Below are positions 24,980 to 35,155 of a stretch of 64,000 nucleotides of DNA, one piece after another. Source of the stretch: Herbaspirillum sp. ST 5-3 (GTDB taxonomy: Bacteria; Pseudomonadota; Gammaproteobacteria; Burkholderiales; Burkholderiaceae_D); NCBI RefSeq assembly GCF_004804275.1, contig NZ_STGI01000007.1, positions 62,001 to 126,000 on the forward strand, read 5' to 3'. The notes beneath the pieces were generated by a model. That model was given only the letters and a program-made list of their open reading frames with translations, was not told the DNA's origin and searched no databases. How positions within the stretch are numbered: the stretch's first letter is position 1; each line of letters begins with the position of its first letter. The position numbers and the translations under genes are program-made.

Positions 24980-25666
24980 TTATGGTTTGGCGGGTTGCGC
25001 GGATGATTGAATCGCGGATCTGCTTGCTGCCTTGGGCGTGACGGATTGTTCCAGAACAGGCTTCGGGGCTGATTTGATCGGCGGCAGCGTCTTGCTGTTC
25101 TTGCCTTGCGATGCAGGCGAGGGAAGTGCTGCAACGTGTTTTCTTCTGGACGCCGCATCTGCTGCCAGTTTTTTCTTCTGCTCGTCGGGCAACTGCTTGT
25201 ATTCCTCCCAATGGGCTGACTTCTGGTCCCGATTGAGTTTCTTGGCGCGAGCGTAGTTTTCGCGCGCGATTCGCCGTTGCTCCGGCGTCAACTTGACCCA
25301 GTCACGCATCCGCTCCTGCAGGCGCTGCTGCTCGTCGGGTTTCATGGCAGCGTACTTGTTGCCGATGGCGAGCCATTTCTTCTTGCGGAAGGCATCCATC
25401 TTGTCCCATTCCGGCGCGAGAGGCGCAAGGGCTTGTTGCTGCGCCGGCGTCAACTCGACCCACAGCGGTCGCCCCGCTGTCTGCGATTTTGCCGCAGGCG
25501 CGGCGCGCGTGGTTGATGGGGCTGGCGATGGTGCTGCGTTGGACGCCGGGGCCGTCTGTGCATGCGCGCCAAGGGCGAATCCACTTAACGTTGTGACAAG
25601 CGAAAAGCCCAAAATGAACACCGCCCGCGCGGGGCGGGCGGCGAGCAGGGAGGGAAACAGCGTCAT
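24980..25666 (-). CDS. DUF3106 domain protein, exported
   Basis: A 228-residue protein with an N-terminal signal peptide (hydrophobic core ILGFSLVTTLSGFALGAHA), an Ala/Pro/Ser-rich linker and then the DUF3106 region (about residues 70-165). That region repeats short motifs such as LTPAQQQAL and LTPEQRRIARENY, which resemble the LTxEQ repeats of periplasmic stress proteins such as Spy/CpxP. It has a Lys/Ser/Pro-rich C-terminus. The ATG at 25666 is preferred because GAGGCGA precedes it and a signal peptide follows. It is directly downstream of the DUF3619 gene in the sigma-factor operon, which suggests an extracytoplasmic-stress or envelope role (inferred). Confidence 0.83.
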   Translation of the reverse strand: MTLFPSLLAARPARAVFILGFSLVTTLSGFALGAHAQTAPASNAAPSPAPSTTRAAPAAKSQTAGRPLWVELTPAQQQALAPLAPEWDKMDAFRKKKWLAIGNKYAAMKPDEQQRLQERMRDWVKLTPEQRRIARENYARAKKLNRDQKSAHWEEYKQLPDEQKKKLAADAASRRKHVAALPSPASQGKNSKTLPPIKSAPKPVLEQSVTPKAASRSAIQSSAQPAKP

Positions 25667-25667
25667 G

Positions 25668-26072
25668 TCATTCGCCTCGCTTGGCGAGGTAAGCATTGAA
25701 GCCGTGATCGAGGTATGCCGACAGCGGGAGTTCATCCGCCAGTACCTCCGCATCGATATCCGCGGTGTCATTGATGTGGCGTTGCTGCTCGTATTGGAAA
25801 ATGCTGCTCAGCCCGATGACAAGGACAACCAGTGGAACGGCCAGTCCCATGCGCGCCAGCCAGGAAAGGGGTTCGCTGAAAAAATGGCCGGTTTGTCCGG
25901 CAAACAGTCGTTGCGGCACAAAAACGCGCAGCCGGGATTCCTTCTTTTTGCGAGATAGCGCAATTTTGCGGGCAGAAGCCAGCTTTTCTGCGGCAGAGGG
26001 CGGCAAATTATCCAGATTTTCGTTCAGCGCGTGGCGCACTTTGTAAGCGAAATTCAATTGGTTCGAATTCAT
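25668..26072 (-). CDS. DUF3619 family protein, candidate membrane anti-sigma partner
   Basis: A 134-residue protein. The N-terminal cytoplasmic 75 residues (MNSNQLNFAYKVRHALNEN, then a basic stretch) are followed by one membrane helix (about 77-97) and a short periplasmic tail ending LPLSAYLDHGFNAYL. The start codon overlaps the sigma-factor stop by 4 bp. A single-span membrane protein coupled to an ECF sigma gene has the layout of an anti-sigma factor, although no zinc-binding HxxxCxxC motif is present. The anti-sigma role is inference from position and topology. Confidence 0.8.
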   Translation of the reverse strand: MNSNQLNFAYKVRHALNENLDNLPPSAAEKLASARKIALSRKKKESRLRVFVPQRLFAGQTGHFFSEPLSWLARMGLAVPLVVLVIGLSSIFQYEQQRHINDTADIDAEVLADELPLSAYLDHGFNAYLAKRGE

Positions 26073-26638
26073 AACGTGATTCCTTTGGCTCTCAGCGCTT
26101 GGGCCAGCGTATGCGTGGCACGGGAGCAGTGCGTTTTCACACTACCCTCGGAACATCCCATCGCTGCAGCCGTTTCGGCTACATCCATATCCTGCCAATA
26201 ACGCATGAGGAAGGCTTCCCGTTGACGCGCCGGCAGTTTTTGTATCTCTTGCTCTATGACTGCCAGCACTTGGTCGCGTTCGACCTTGTCAGCGCTGGAT
26301 TCGGCAGCTTCGGTGCCTTCTTCGGCCTCATAGGTTTCCAGCAAATCGAAGCTCTCCATGTCCCCCTGGTCGTTCCCCAGGCCGGAAAAGAGGCTTACCC
26401 ATGTCCCGCGAACCTTTTCGCGGCGGAAGTAATCATGGATCGTGTTCTGCAAGATCCGCTGGAACAGAAGGGGCAGCTCCCCTGCCGGTTTGTCACCGTA
26501 CTTTTCCGCCAGCTTGATCATGGCATCCTGGACAATATCGAGCGCCGCCTCGTCCTTCCGAACCGCGTAGGCGGCCTGCTTGAAGGCTCGGCGCTCAACG
26601 CTTTCCAGAAAGTCGGACAGTTCTTTGTCAGTGGCCAT
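26069..26638 (-). CDS. ECF-type RNA polymerase sigma factor
   Basis: A 189-residue sigma-70 family protein. Region 2 is seen at ALDIVQDAMIKLAEKYG and RILQNTIHDYFRRE (about residues 28-80). An acidic linker follows (about 85-120). Region 4 is LPARQREAFLMRYWQDMDVAETAAAMGCSEGSVKTHCSRA (about 133-175), with a clear helix-turn-helix. The linker is longer and more acidic than in classical RpoE. It is the first gene of a four-gene minus-strand operon (sigma, DUF3619, DUF3106, RDD). This combination is frequent in Burkholderiales as I recall. The inducing signal cannot be read from sequence. Confidence 0.88.
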   Translation of the reverse strand: MATDKELSDFLESVERRAFKQAAYAVRKDEAALDIVQDAMIKLAEKYGDKPAGELPLLFQRILQNTIHDYFRREKVRGTWVSLFSGLGNDQGDMESFDLLETYEAEEGTEAAESSADKVERDQVLAVIEQEIQKLPARQREAFLMRYWQDMDVAETAAAMGCSEGSVKTHCSRATHTLAQALRAKGITL

Positions 26639-27149
26639 GCGATACGGCAGCTTGTATCAGGGCCGCCAAGAGAATTGTGGATCGAGGAGAAATCGTGCTC
26701 TTGAGTACTTGTTTCGCGAACTGTGCGCATGCTAGCAAAAAAGCTCGTCGTTGTGCATGGATTTTACGGAAAATGCTTGATTTCTAAGGCTTTTACAAGA
26801 ATTTAGCTTGACCAAAATGATGCGACGCATTAACTTATCAGTCCCTTCCTACCCACGAAGGGAATGTCTTTTCGCGCGGCGCATAATGCCGCTCTCCGAA
26901 CAGGCGCGCTTTAACATTTAAAAGCTGTTTGCTCTAACCCATGCCACAAGCGTGAGAAATCCGCATCGGCACTTCAGGTATTCTGGCTGAACGAGTTGCG
27001 TTTAGCGCCGTTTTGAACCGCATCTACGGGTGTGCAACGAATCGACGTGACCGCACAAGGAAGGGAAGCCATTGCACTGTCGTCCCGCGCAATTTCGCAA
27101 GGAGAGAGCATCCGATCAATTTCCAATGGACCTTGAAAGGAACCAAGCA
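26639..27149. other. 511-bp intergenic region between the sigma operon and ilvI
   Basis: AT-richer than its surroundings, it holds the divergent promoters of the sigma operon and of ilvI. On the plus strand I see a candidate promoter (26808-26836) and, at its predicted start site, a perfect 7-bp hairpin (26842-26863). The remaining 280 bases before ilvI contain no open frame rich in branched-chain codons and no T-tract terminator. Regulation by a leader peptide is therefore not evident here. Confidence 0.6.
26808..26863 (+). promoter_or_regulatory. Candidate ilvI promoter with a 5'-terminal hairpin
   Basis: TTGACC (26808-26813), a 17-base spacer and TAACTT (26831-26836). The predicted start site is near 26843. 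TCCCTTC (26842-26848) pairs perfectly with GAAGGGA (26857-26863), so the transcript would begin with a stem-loop. The -35 is good and the -10 is weak (three matches). Confidence 0.4.
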
Positions 27150-28864
<1,715 letters not shown>

Positions 28865-28865
<1 letters not shown>

Positions 28866-29356
28866 TGCGGCACATTATTTCTGTTTTGCTTGAGAATGAA
28901 GCAGGGGCGCTGTCGCGCGTGGTTGGCCTGTTTTCCGCGCGTGGTTACAACATCGAAACCTTGACTGTGGCGCCGACCGAAGATGCAACCCTGTCACGCA
29001 TGACGATCGTCACCACGGGTTCGGACGACGTGATCGAACAGATCACCAAACATCTGAACCGTCTGATTGAAGTCGTCAAAGTGGTCGATCTGACAGAAGG
29101 CGCGCACATTGAACGTGAGCTCATGCTGATCAAGGTACGCGCCGTCGGCAAGGAGCGCGAGGAAATGAAGCGCACCGCAGACATCTTCCGCGGTCGTATT
29201 ATCGACGTCACCGAGAAGACTTACACGATCGAGCTGACTGGCAACAAATCCAAGCTCGATGCCTTCATCGAATCAATCGATCGCACTGCGATTCTCGAAA
29301 CCGTGCGTACCGGCGGTTCGGGCATCGGGCGCGGTGAGCGCATTCTCAAAGTTTAA
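28865..29356 (+). CDS. ilvH: Acetolactate synthase small regulatory subunit
   Basis: A 163-residue protein with an N-terminal ACT domain (RHIISVLLENEAGALSRVVGLFSARGYNIE, residues 2-31) and the conserved C-terminal ALS_ss_C domain ending in ETVRTGGSGIGRGER. It binds valine and confers feedback inhibition on the large subunit while raising its activity. The ATG at 28865 overlaps the ilvI stop (TGATG). A GTG at 28862 in the same frame is possible but unnecessary. The gene is 38 bp upstream of ilvC. Length is normal for the family (about 160). Confidence 0.95.
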
Positions 29357-29379
29357 ATCCAGTATCAACAACACTATAA

Positions 29380-30411
<1,032 letters not shown>

Positions 30412-30434
30412 TCTTCGATTGCCAAAAAGCATCG

Positions 30435-30463
30435 TGCAAGGTCCCATACAAGCGGACCTTGCA
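30435..30463 (+). terminator. First hairpin downstream of ilvC (no T tract)
   Basis: A perfect 10-bp stem (30435-30444 with 30454-30463) and a 9-base loop, without a T run. It lies 24 bp past the ilvC stop and 13 bp before the terminator hairpin. It probably acts as a 3'-end stabiliser or assists termination. Confidence 0.55.
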
Positions 30464-30475
30464 GCTCAACTTAAA

Positions 30476-30500
30476 AGCCGTGCTTAGCCACGGCTTTTTT
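30476..30500 (+). terminator. Intrinsic terminator of the ilvIHC operon
   Basis: AGCCGTG (30476-30482) pairs with CACGGCT (30489-30495) across a 6-base loop, followed by a six-T tract. The stem is GC-rich and the layout is canonical. Confidence 0.85.
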
Positions 30501-30657
30501 ATTTGTTGCCTCCATCGATCTCTAGCCAGAAAGATGGCAGACCGATCACATGAAGCGATGTGTGCAAATTCGACAATTGATCGGACAATATTGTGTGGTT
30601 GAGTAAAATAAAAGGCGTGTACATTACTACGCCATCTCTTTTCACTTGGAGAAAACA

Positions 30658-31416
30658 ATGCCCAAACTTTCCGTCCGCTTCGCGGCACTGATCCTGTTCA
30701 GCTGCCTGACTTCTGCGCAGGCGCAGACGCAAGCCTCCGTGCAGACGGCAGGAACATTGGTCGTCGTTGCGGCTACGGGTGAAGTGAAGCATGCGAACGA
30801 CGAGGCGCGCGCGACGCTCATGATCGAAGAGCAGGATAAAGACAAGGCAACTGCAGCATCCCGTGCCAATCTGAAGATGAAGCAGGGCATGGAGATCGTT
30901 AAGCGAGAAGACCCGCAGGCTTTGCTGAAGACGCGCGGCTATTACACCTACCCCATTTATGGAGACGAGCCGCCGCAACCACGTCAAGGAACCAAGGTGA
31001 GACAGCCTGTCGGCTGGCGTGTCGGCCAGTATCTGGACGTGACAACCCAAAACATCAATGGCCTGCCAAAGACAGTTGCCGCTGCACAGAAAGTGCTTGC
31101 GCTGAATGGCCTGTATTTCGGTTTGACTGAAGCAACTACCAAAAAACTGGAGGAGCAGAGGATTGCCGCCGCTTATCAGAATCTGACAGACCGAATCGCC
31201 GCGATTGCCAAGGCGTTGGGGAAGAGTGCATCCGATGCGGTCCTTGATACGCTGGATTTTGAAGGATCGGGTGCATATGTGCCTCAGCGCGATTCCCGCG
31301 TTCTCACGACGATGCGTGCAGCAACTGCGGAGTCGGCTCCAGTGGAAGAGCCAAGCTTTGAACCGGGTGAAACCACGTTAAGCATGCACGTGGTCGGCAA
31401 AGTTCGCTTCAAATAA
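30658..31416 (+). CDS. Exported SIMPL (DUF541) domain protein
   Basis: A 252-residue protein with a Sec signal peptide (core AALILFSCLTSAQA) followed by the SIMPL domain. The domain is seen in LVVVAATGEVKHANDEARATLMIEEQDKDKA and in the late TLSMHVVGKVRF strand. Bacterial SIMPL/DUF541 proteins (such as BP26) can assemble into periplasmic channel-like oligomers; their function is not settled. I use ATG 30658 with GGAG six bases upstream rather than the TTG at 30646. It stands alone between ilvC and pssA, the position that psd often occupies in related genomes (recalled, not checked). Confidence 0.85.
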   Translation: MPKLSVRFAALILFSCLTSAQAQTQASVQTAGTLVVVAATGEVKHANDEARATLMIEEQDKDKATAASRANLKMKQGMEIVKREDPQALLKTRGYYTYPIYGDEPPQPRQGTKVRQPVGWRVGQYLDVTTQNINGLPKTVAAAQKVLALNGLYFGLTEATTKKLEEQRIAAAYQNLTDRIAAIAKALGKSASDAVLDTLDFEGSGAYVPQRDSRVLTTMRAATAESAPVEEPSFEPGETTLSMHVVGKVRFK

Positions 31417-31734
31417 GCTTGGATGAGAGCGGGTGAAAACGTCGACGAAAGCTTGTACGTGGGCAAGCATCATGCGCCATTTCAGATATTGCTTGGAAGG
31501 AATAGTTTCGCTGGGTTACATTTTTTGCCCGCTCGTCTAGAATAGCGACGCTTTTTTACTTTTTGTTATTAAGCGGAGCGGCGTTGAACAATCTCGTGCC
31601 ATCCTCGCCCGCATGATTGCCTGCCGACCGCTTGTTGCGAGATCGAGGGCGACTGAGATCGACAACATGTCGGCAACTGAAACGATTCATGCCGCGTTGT
31701 GATCATATTTGCACCAATTTAAAACGGAATCAGC
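31417..31734. other. 318-bp intergenic region upstream of pssA
   Basis: I see no open frame or tRNA. A possible promoter is TTACAT (31516-31521), a 16-base spacer and TAGAAT (31538-31543), the latter with five consensus matches. A T-rich stretch follows, flanked by GCTT/AAGC. That leaves a leader of nearly 190 bases before pssA, unusually long, whose role is unknown. Confidence 0.45.
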
Positions 31735-32616
31735 ATGGCAACCTTCAATCGACGTAAAGCGAAAAGTAACGTTGGCGTATTTCCCAAGGTCGCGCGGCTG
31801 AACAAACGAGCATTGCCGCATGTGCCGCTTGATGAGGATGCGCATCTGGAGGCGCCGAAAGTGCGGAGCCGGGGAATCTATCTGTTGCCGAATGCCTTTA
31901 CGACGGCCAACCTGTTTTGCGGCTTTTTTGCGATCGTCATGGCGATGAACTTGAAGTTCGATTTCGCTTCGGTAGCGATTTTCGCCGCAATGCTGCTCGA
32001 CAGCGTGGACGGCCGCGTGGCTCGGCTCACCAATACCCAGAGCGAATTCGGAGCGCAATACGACAGCTTGTCAGACATGCTGTCTTTCGGCGCCGCACCC
32101 GCCCTCGTGGTGTATGAATGGTCGCTGCGCGGCATGGGCAAGCTCGGCTGGCTGGCGGCATTCGTATATTGTGCTGGAGCGGCTCTGCGTCTGGCGCGCT
32201 TCAATACCAATATTGGCGTGGTCGACAAGCGTTACTTTCAAGGATTGCCAAGCCCCGCTGCGGCCGCGCTCGTAACCGGCTTTGTCTGGCTGATGGATGA
32301 TCTGCGCTACGTTGGCACAGAGTTGAGCTGGTTCTCATGGACCATTACGCTGTACGCGGGTCTCACCATGGTGACCAATGTACCGTTCTACAGCTTCAAG
32401 GAAATCAACTTCCGCAAATCGGTTCCATTCATCGCAATCTTCCTCATTGTGCTGGCATTTGTCCTGGTGTCGAGTGATCCTCCGAAAGTCCTGTTCGGCT
32501 TGTTTGTGCTCTACGGCCTGTCCGGATATGCCGTCTACTTCTGGCGTTTGTCCAAGGGGAAACCGGTGAGCATCGTGCAAACAACAGAAGCGGACCTGCC
32601 GGAAGGGAAAGAGTAA
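31735..32616 (+). CDS. pssA: CDP-diacylglycerol-serine O-phosphatidyltransferase
   Basis: A 293-residue multi-span membrane enzyme that makes phosphatidylserine from CDP-diacylglycerol and L-serine, the first step toward phosphatidylethanolamine. The CDP-alcohol phosphotransferase signature is complete: DGRVAR, eight residues, then G, three residues, D, three residues, D (in EFGAQYDSLSD, around residues 90-112). About seven hydrophobic helices surround it. The N-terminal 40 residues are basic and cytosolic. In many Burkholderiales this gene follows psd, but no psd is visible here. The next gene is an unrelated LysM protein. Confidence 0.95.
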   Translation: MATFNRRKAKSNVGVFPKVARLNKRALPHVPLDEDAHLEAPKVRSRGIYLLPNAFTTANLFCGFFAIVMAMNLKFDFASVAIFAAMLLDSVDGRVARLTNTQSEFGAQYDSLSDMLSFGAAPALVVYEWSLRGMGKLGWLAAFVYCAGAALRLARFNTNIGVVDKRYFQGLPSPAAAALVTGFVWLMDDLRYVGTELSWFSWTITLYAGLTMVTNVPFYSFKEINFRKSVPFIAIFLIVLAFVLVSSDPPKVLFGLFVLYGLSGYAVYFWRLSKGKPVSIVQTTEADLPEGKE

Positions 32617-32704
32617 GGAGTTTGTTTTACATCATTCGATGCCTGTAGTTCGGGGGCACTCATCCTGTCATGATGGCTTTTTAACGTCACGAGAGGAGGG
32701 CATC

Positions 32705-33211
32705 ATGGGTGTGATTTCATTCTTGAAAGAGGCCGGTGAAAAGCTGCTTCATGCGGGGCCGGCCAAGCAGAACGCCGAAGCGCAACAGCCGCAAGCTTCG
32801 CCAGTGAATATCCGCGAAAAGGAACAGGCGCTGGAACGTGCCATCCTCGATTACATGGCAGCGCAAAACCTGCCAATCGAAAACCTCGTAGTGGCCTATG
32901 ACTCGTCTTCTGCAACCGTTACCGTCAGCGGTTCTGCGCCGGACCAGGCTACGCGAGAAAAGATTGTTCTATGTTGCGGCAATGTGCAAGGCGTCGCGCA
33001 TGTCAACGACCAGATCAATGTCGCTGTTGGTGCGCGTGACGAATCAAAATGGTATGAGGTCAAGAGTGGCGATACCTTGTCCAAGATTGCCAAGCAATTT
33101 TACGGTGATGCCAATCGCTACAGCGCGATTTTCGAGGCGAACAAGCCCATGCTGACCGATCCCGACAAGATTTACCCTGGCCAGATGCTGCGTATCCCTG
33201 CCCAGCATTAG
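32705..33211 (+). CDS. BON and LysM domain protein, Kbp/YgaU-like
   Basis: A 168-residue protein. A short helix (MGVISFLKEAGEKLL) precedes a BON domain (about residues 45-105, with VSGSAPDQATREKIVLCCGNVQGVAHVND) and a C-terminal LysM domain (about 115-165, with YEVKSGDTLSKIAKQFYGDANRY). This is the layout of E. coli Kbp (YgaU), a cytoplasmic potassium-binding protein important for growth in high K+. There is no signal peptide, which fits Kbp. The ATG at 32705 has a strong GGAGGG upstream. It lies 88 bp after pssA and may have its own promoter. Confidence 0.9.
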   Translation: MGVISFLKEAGEKLLHAGPAKQNAEAQQPQASPVNIREKEQALERAILDYMAAQNLPIENLVVAYDSSSATVTVSGSAPDQATREKIVLCCGNVQGVAHVNDQINVAVGARDESKWYEVKSGDTLSKIAKQFYGDANRYSAIFEANKPMLTDPDKIYPGQMLRIPAQH

Positions 33212-33294
33212 TCGTACATCCTGACGGCCGCAGGGACTCCAAATCCTGTGGCCATCCGGAACCCGCCGGAGAAATTCGCTTGTCGATCAAATAG

Positions 33295-33323
33295 TTGCAC
33301 TTTTCCACAATTCCGCTTATAGT
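33295..33323 (+). promoter_or_regulatory. Sigma-70 promoter for the leuA leader and leuA
   Basis: TTGCAC (33295-33300), a 17-base spacer and TATAGT (33318-33323). The two hexamers match consensus at four and five positions. The expected start site, six to eight bases past the -10, falls at or next to the ATG at 33331. Confidence 0.65.
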
Positions 33324-33330
33324 TTTTTGC

Positions 33331-33420
33331 ATGTCTCGCGAAATCAACATTTCCGCATCTGTTTTTCTCAGCACCCTGTTGCCAGGCCTGCTGCTGCCGC
33401 TGTTTCTACTAGTGCGTTAA
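33331..33420 (+). CDS. Candidate leucine-rich leader peptide of leuA (29 aa)
   Basis: ATG 33331 to TAA 33418-33420 encodes 29 residues, nine of them leucine, concentrated in the second half (LSTLLPGLLLPLFLLVR). Two leucines use CTA, a rare codon in a GC-rich genome, as is usual for leader peptides that sense charged tRNA. No ribosome site precedes the ATG, but the promoter at 33295-33323 places the start site at about the A of the ATG, so it could be translated from a leaderless mRNA. Its position 121 bp upstream of leuA fits attenuation control by leucine. It is predicted only; conservation and expression were not checked. Confidence 0.65.
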   Translation: MSREINISASVFLSTLLPGLLLPLFLLVR

Positions 33421-33489
33421 CGCGCGCTAAATCCCATACCCCACAATTCGTGCAGTTTCTGGCTCATGTCGATAATGGCAAGGGCAGGC
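33386..33489 (+). promoter_or_regulatory. Possible leader RNA pairing between leucine codons and the downstream segment
   Basis: GCCTGC (33386-33391) pairs with GCAGGC (33484-33489), and TGCC (33395-33398) with GGCA (33477-33480), leaving a 3x3 internal loop. A ribosome stalled at leucine codons would prevent this pairing. Alternative structures closer to the leuA ribosome site (AGGAG at 33533-33537) were not found by eye. Confidence 0.35.
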
Positions 33490-33541
33490 GAAAAACCGTT
33501 TAAAACGATACGATCAAAGAATTTTCCTAAAGGAGTGCAGC

Positions 33542-35080
33542 ATGGCCGACAAATTGATTATTTTCGACACTACCTTGCGAGATGGCGAACAATCGCCCGG
33601 CGCATCGATGACCAAGGATGAAAAAATCCGCATTGCGAAGCAGTTGGAGCGTCTGCGCGTGGATGTGATCGAAGCCGGTTTTGCTGCGGCATCTCCCGGT
33701 GATTTTGAGGCGATCAAGGCAATTGCCGGCATTATCAAGGACTCGACCGTGTGCTCCCTGTCGCGCGCCAATGACCGCGACATTTCGCGTGCAGCGGAAG
33801 CGTTGGCATCGGCGTCAAGAAAGCGTATTCACACGTTTATCGCGACCTCGCCCCTGCATATGGAAAAGAAGCTGCGCATGACGCCGGATCAGGTATTTGA
33901 GCAAGCGAAACAGGCGGTACGTTTTGCCCGTCAGTTCACTGATGATGTCGAGTTCAGCCCCGAGGACGGCAGTCGTTCGGATATGGATTTCCTGTGCAGA
34001 GTGATCGAGGCGGTGATTGCCGAAGGTGCGACTACAATCAATTTCGCGGACACCGTCGGTTACGGTGTGCCTGAACTCTATGGCAACATGATCAAGACGC
34101 TGCGCGAGCGCATCCCGAACTCCGACAAGGCGGTCTGGTCAGTCCATTGCCATAACGACCTCGGCATGGCAGTAGCCAATTCCCTGGCTGGCGTGATGAT
34201 AGGTGGTGCGCGCCAGATCGAGTGCACGATCAATGGCTTGGGTGAGCGTGCCGGCAACACCGCGTTGGAAGAGATCGTGATGGCGGTCAAGACACGCAAG
34301 GATTATTTCAAGCTCGACGTGGCAATCGATACGGCACAGATCGTCCCAGCATCCAAGCTGGTCTCCCAGATCACCGGGTTTGCCGTTCAGCCTAACAAGG
34401 CGGTCGTTGGTGCCAACGCTTTTGCGCATGCATCCGGCATCCATCAGGACGGTGTACTGAAAGCGCGCGATACCTATGAAATCATGCGTGCAGAAGACGT
34501 GGGCTGGACCGCCAACAAGATCGTCCTTGGCAAGCTGTCGGGACGCAATGCGTTCAAACAGCGCCTGGAAGAACTTGGCATTGAACTCGATTCGGAAACC
34601 GAAGTGAATGCCGCATTTGCGCGCTTCAAGGAGCTCGCCGACCGCAAGGTCGACATCTTCGATGAGGACATCATCGCGCTGGTCTCGGACGAGCAGCATT
34701 CCCACGACAACGAGTACTACCGCTTCGTATCGCTGTCGCAGCACTCGGAAACCGGTGAAAAGCCGTCTGCAAAAGTCGTCTTCACGATGGAGGGGAAGGA
34801 GCAGTCCTGCACCGGCGAGGGCAATGGGCCGGTGGATGCAACCGTCAATGCGATTGAATCGCAGGCCAAGAGCGGCGCCGAGTTGTTGCTGTTTTCTGTC
34901 AATGCGATCACGACCGGAACGCAGTCGCAGGGGGAGGTGACAATGCGCTTGTCGAAGGCAGGGCGCATCGTCAATGGTGTCGGCGCGGATCCGGATATCG
35001 TTGTGGCATCGGCCAAAGCCTATTTGTCAGCACTGAACAAATTGCAGTCCAAGGTTGACAAGCTGAATCCGCAGCTATAG
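33542..35080 (+). CDS. leuA: 2-Isopropylmalate synthase
   Basis: A 512-residue enzyme that condenses acetyl-CoA and 2-oxoisovalerate, the first committed step of leucine synthesis. The HMGL-like TIM barrel begins [15 protein letters not shown] (residues 9-23), where Asp and Arg are active-site residues. [16 protein letters not shown] (around 201-216) supplies metal-binding histidines. A linker and the C-terminal LeuA dimer/regulatory domain (about 390-505) follow, which normally mediates leucine feedback inhibition. A strong AAAGGAG lies just upstream of the ATG. It is preceded by a leucine-rich leader frame and followed by an intrinsic terminator. Confidence 0.96.
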   Translation: MADKLIIFDTTLRDGEQSPGASMTKDEKIRIAKQLERLRVDVIEAGFAAASPGDFEAIKAIAGIIKDSTVCSLSRANDRDISRAAEALASASRKRIHTFIATSPLHMEKKLRMTPDQVFEQAKQAVRFARQFTDDVEFSPEDGSRSDMDFLCRVIEAVIAEGATTINFADTVGYGVPELYGNMIKTLRERIPNSDKAVWSVHCHNDLGMAVANSLAGVMIGGARQIECTINGLGERAGNTALEEIVMAVKTRKDYFKLDVAIDTAQIVPASKLVSQITGFAVQPNKAVVGANAFAHASGIHQDGVLKARDTYEIMRAEDVGWTANKIVLGKLSGRNAFKQRLEELGIELDSETEVNAAFARFKELADRKVDIFDEDIIALVSDEQHSHDNEYYRFVSLSQHSETGEKPSAKVVFTMEGKEQSCTGEGNGPVDATVNAIESQAKSGAELLLFSVNAITTGTQSQGEVTMRLSKAGRIVNGVGADPDIVVASAKAYLSALNKLQSKVDKLNPQL

Positions 35081-35105
35081 TACGACGCCCGATCGCAAAT
35101 TCAAG

Positions 35106-35137
35106 AGGCGCCTGATAGTACGGGCGCCTTTTGTTTT
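35106..35137 (+). terminator. Intrinsic terminator of leuA
   Basis: AGGCGCC (35106-35112) pairs perfectly with GGCGCCT (35123-35129) over a 10-base loop, followed by TTTTGTTTT. It lies 26 bp after the leuA stop, before a convergent gene. Confidence 0.85.
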
Positions 35138-35155
35138 GGCGTGTGCGTGAGGTGG

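Larger units (their letters stand above)
33212..33541. other. 330-bp leader region of leuA
   Basis: It holds a good sigma-70 promoter (33295-33323), a leucine-rich small open frame (33331-33420) and about 120 bases of leader RNA before leuA. The leader contains a segment (33477-33489) able to pair with the leucine codons. No T-tract terminator is seen. Confidence 0.7.

Noticed and set aside
26817-26921. Small open frame (34 codons) upstream of ilvI considered as a branched-chain leader peptide
   Set aside because: Only seven of 34 residues are Ile, Leu or Val, without clustering, and its ATG lies upstream of the -10 of the only candidate promoter, so it would not be fully transcribed.
30436-30500. 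Region after ilvC considered as a small RNA gene
   Set aside because: The two stems and T tract are explained by a 3' end with terminator; there is no separate promoter.
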